A DNA stretch of 6,866 nt from Treponema sp. Lineage in GTDB: Bacteria > Spirochaetota > Spirochaetia > Treponematales > Breznakiellaceae. The position numbers and the translations under genes are program-made. Within the stretch, counting starts at the first letter, position 1. Each line of letters opens with the position of its first letter. This document shows, one piece after another, positions 5,814-6,866 of this stretch. The notes below the pieces were generated by a model. That model saw nothing but the letters and a program-made list of their open reading frames with translations, made no database searches and was not told the DNA's origin. The stretch lies in assembly GCA_031258505.1 (NCBI GenBank), contig JAIRMT010000185.1, positions 1 to 6,866 on the forward strand. Direction: 5' to 3'.

Positions 5814-6798
5814 ATTTCCTCTTGTATTGAGTAATCCGCTCCGTTGAAGCGTCAAACGCGGCGCTGTCAAAGCCGCCATTGGTATAGGTTTCGGCAACAG
5901 CGGCAAGGCTGGCTTCCATGAGCGCAGCGTCGTGGCACACCAGCACTATGTCTACACCAGCGCGAATCGCCTCGATACAGCCGCGCGGAGCGCCGTAGTA
6001 TTGCTTAATGGCGTTCATTTCCATTGCGTCGCTCAGTACCAGCCCCTTAAACCCAAGTTCTTCCCGTAACAAGCCCGTGATGATGATTTTCGACATAGTT
6101 GCGGGAACCCTGCGCGGCTCTAGCTGCGGGAACAGGATATGCGCGCTCATCAGCGCGGGTATGCCGCGCGCAATGGCTCGGCGAAACGGCGGCAGCTCCA
6201 CAGCCTCAAGCTCGGCGCGGGTCTTGTCAACGCAGGGGAGTTCGAGGTGGGAATCAACGCTGGTGTCGCCGTGTCCGGGGAAATGCTTGCCGCAGCACAG
6301 AATGCCGGTGCGTTCCCACGCAGCGACTGCCGCCGCGCCGAGGTCAGCGACAAGCTCCGGCTCTGCGCCGAAACTGCGCGCGCCGATAACCGGGTTGGCG
6401 GGATTAGAGTTCACGTCAAGCACTGGCGCGAGGTTGAAGTTCACGCCAATCCGCCTAAGTTCAGCAGCAGTAAGCGCCGCCGCCTCAACGATCGCCGCAA
6501 CCCCGTCAGCGGCAAGGTCCGCCGCGCCCGCGATATTAGTCATGTCAGCAGGCAGACGGCTAACTCTGCCGCCCTCTTGGTCAATAGCGATGAAGGGCGG
6601 CAGACCCGTTTCTTCTAGTATAAGGGCTTTTATATCGCCGCAGAGCGCCTTTGCCTGCGCCGCGCTTTGCAGGTTCTCCTTGAACAGAATGACGTTACCA
6701 GCCTTGTACTGCCCGACCAGCCGCCGGAACTCCGGCGTGAGGGCAGGACCGTCAAAGCCAATAATGAAATGCTGTCCGATGTTGTGTTGTAAAGTCAT
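5806..6798 (-). CDS. nagZ: beta-N-acetylhexosaminidase, glycoside hydrolase family 3
   Basis: NagZ removes non-reducing terminal GlcNAc from GlcNAc-1,6-anhydroMurNAc and its peptides in the cytoplasm, upstream of MurQ in cell-wall recycling. The 330-aa protein has the single-domain GH3 TIM barrel of NagZ, with no signal peptide or TM helix. Visible motifs are substrate-binding DQEGGRVSRL (73-82), the NagZ-specific acid/base loop KHFPGHGDTSVDSH (171-184, with Asp182 and His184 as the dyad) and the nucleophile Asp258 in LSDAMEM. The length is typical. It is the first gene of the - strand unit and overlaps murQ by 8 nt. ATG6798 is the only credible start: an in-frame TGA lies 30 nt upstream with no start codon between, and the conserved N-terminus (GQHFIIGFDG) follows immediately. 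No Shine-Dalgarno sequence is seen. The -10 box 6 nt upstream predicts a leaderless mRNA. Confidence 0.96.
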   Translation of the reverse strand: MTLQHNIGQHFIIGFDGPALTPEFRRLVGQYKAGNVILFKENLQSAAQAKALCGDIKALILEETGLPPFIAIDQEGGRVSRLPADMTNIAGAADLAADGVAAIVEAAALTAAELRRIGVNFNLAPVLDVNSNPANPVIGARSFGAEPELVADLGAAAVAAWERTGILCCGKHFPGHGDTSVDSHLELPCVDKTRAELEAVELPPFRRAIARGIPALMSAHILFPQLEPRRVPATMSKIIITGLLREELGFKGLVLSDAMEMNAIKQYYGAPRGCIEAIRAGVDIVLVCHDAALMEASLAAVAETYTNGGFDSAAFDASTERITQYKRKYA

Positions 6799-6804
6799 GT
6801 GCGC

Positions 6805-6833
6805 ATGATAAGAGCCGCCAATACCTCAGTCAA
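6805..6833 (-). promoter_or_regulatory. sigma70-type promoter of nagZ-murQ
   Basis: On the - strand, TTGACT (6833-6828, 5 of 6 consensus bases) and TATCAT (6810-6805, 5 of 6) are separated by the optimal 17 nt. The expected transcription start, 7 nt after the -10 box, is A6798, the first base of the nagZ ATG. This is the strongest promoter match in the window and implies a leaderless nagZ transcript. Confidence 0.7.
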
Positions 6834-6866
6834 GTGTCTTGAATGTTAAAGTTCAGAGGGGGAAGT

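Noticed and set aside
5814..5906. N-terminal extension of murQ to an upstream ATG at 5906
   Set aside because: This stretch overlaps the conserved nagZ C-terminus in another frame, and ATG5813 has a ribosome site and gives the normal MurQ N-terminus.
6008..6808. Open frame of 266 codons on the + strand opposite nagZ
   Set aside because: The translation is Ser/Ala/Arg-rich low-complexity sequence typical of the antisense of a GC-rich gene, while the - strand carries intact NagZ motifs.

Overview
The window (about 6.9 kb, moderately GC-rich) holds five protein genes in two convergent groups. I think it comes from a spirochaete, possibly a Treponema-like anaerobe. The grounds are a dCache-HAMP-class III nucleotide cyclase of the kind these genomes carry in many copies, and a GlpA-like/FAD oxidoreductase pair common in anaerobes. 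No rRNA or other marker is present, so this is an inference.

Left part, + strand (64-2816): a promoter drives two translationally coupled flavoprotein genes. The first is GlpA-like with a C-terminal [2Fe-2S] BFD-type domain. The second is an NAD(P)/FAD oxidoreductase. They overlap by 4 nt and probably form one electron-transferring dehydrogenase. The small DUF1667 gene that often follows this pair is absent: the next gene is convergent and starts 3 nt after the stop.

Right part, - strand (6833 down to 2820): nagZ and murQ overlap by 8 nt and form a cytoplasmic peptidoglycan-recycling unit. NagZ frees GlcNAc from muropeptide sugars, and MurQ converts MurNAc-6-P to GlcNAc-6-P and D-lactate. 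After murQ comes a 103-bp array of palindromes, then a membrane-bound cyclase gene. The array supplies the last three codons and the stop of murQ. The cyclase lacks both metal-binding aspartates but keeps the substrate-binding Lys and the transition-state Asn/Arg, which is the residue pattern of the C2 half of mammalian adenylyl cyclase.

Both outer promoters (for the GlpA-like gene and for nagZ) place the -10 box exactly 6 nt before the ATG with no Shine-Dalgarno sequence, which predicts leaderless mRNAs. The three internal genes have recognisable Shine-Dalgarno sequences.

Positions 1-63 and 6834-6866 contain no gene or RNA I can support. The only gene-free stretch inside is 4671-4826, which is the repeat array and the cyclase leader.
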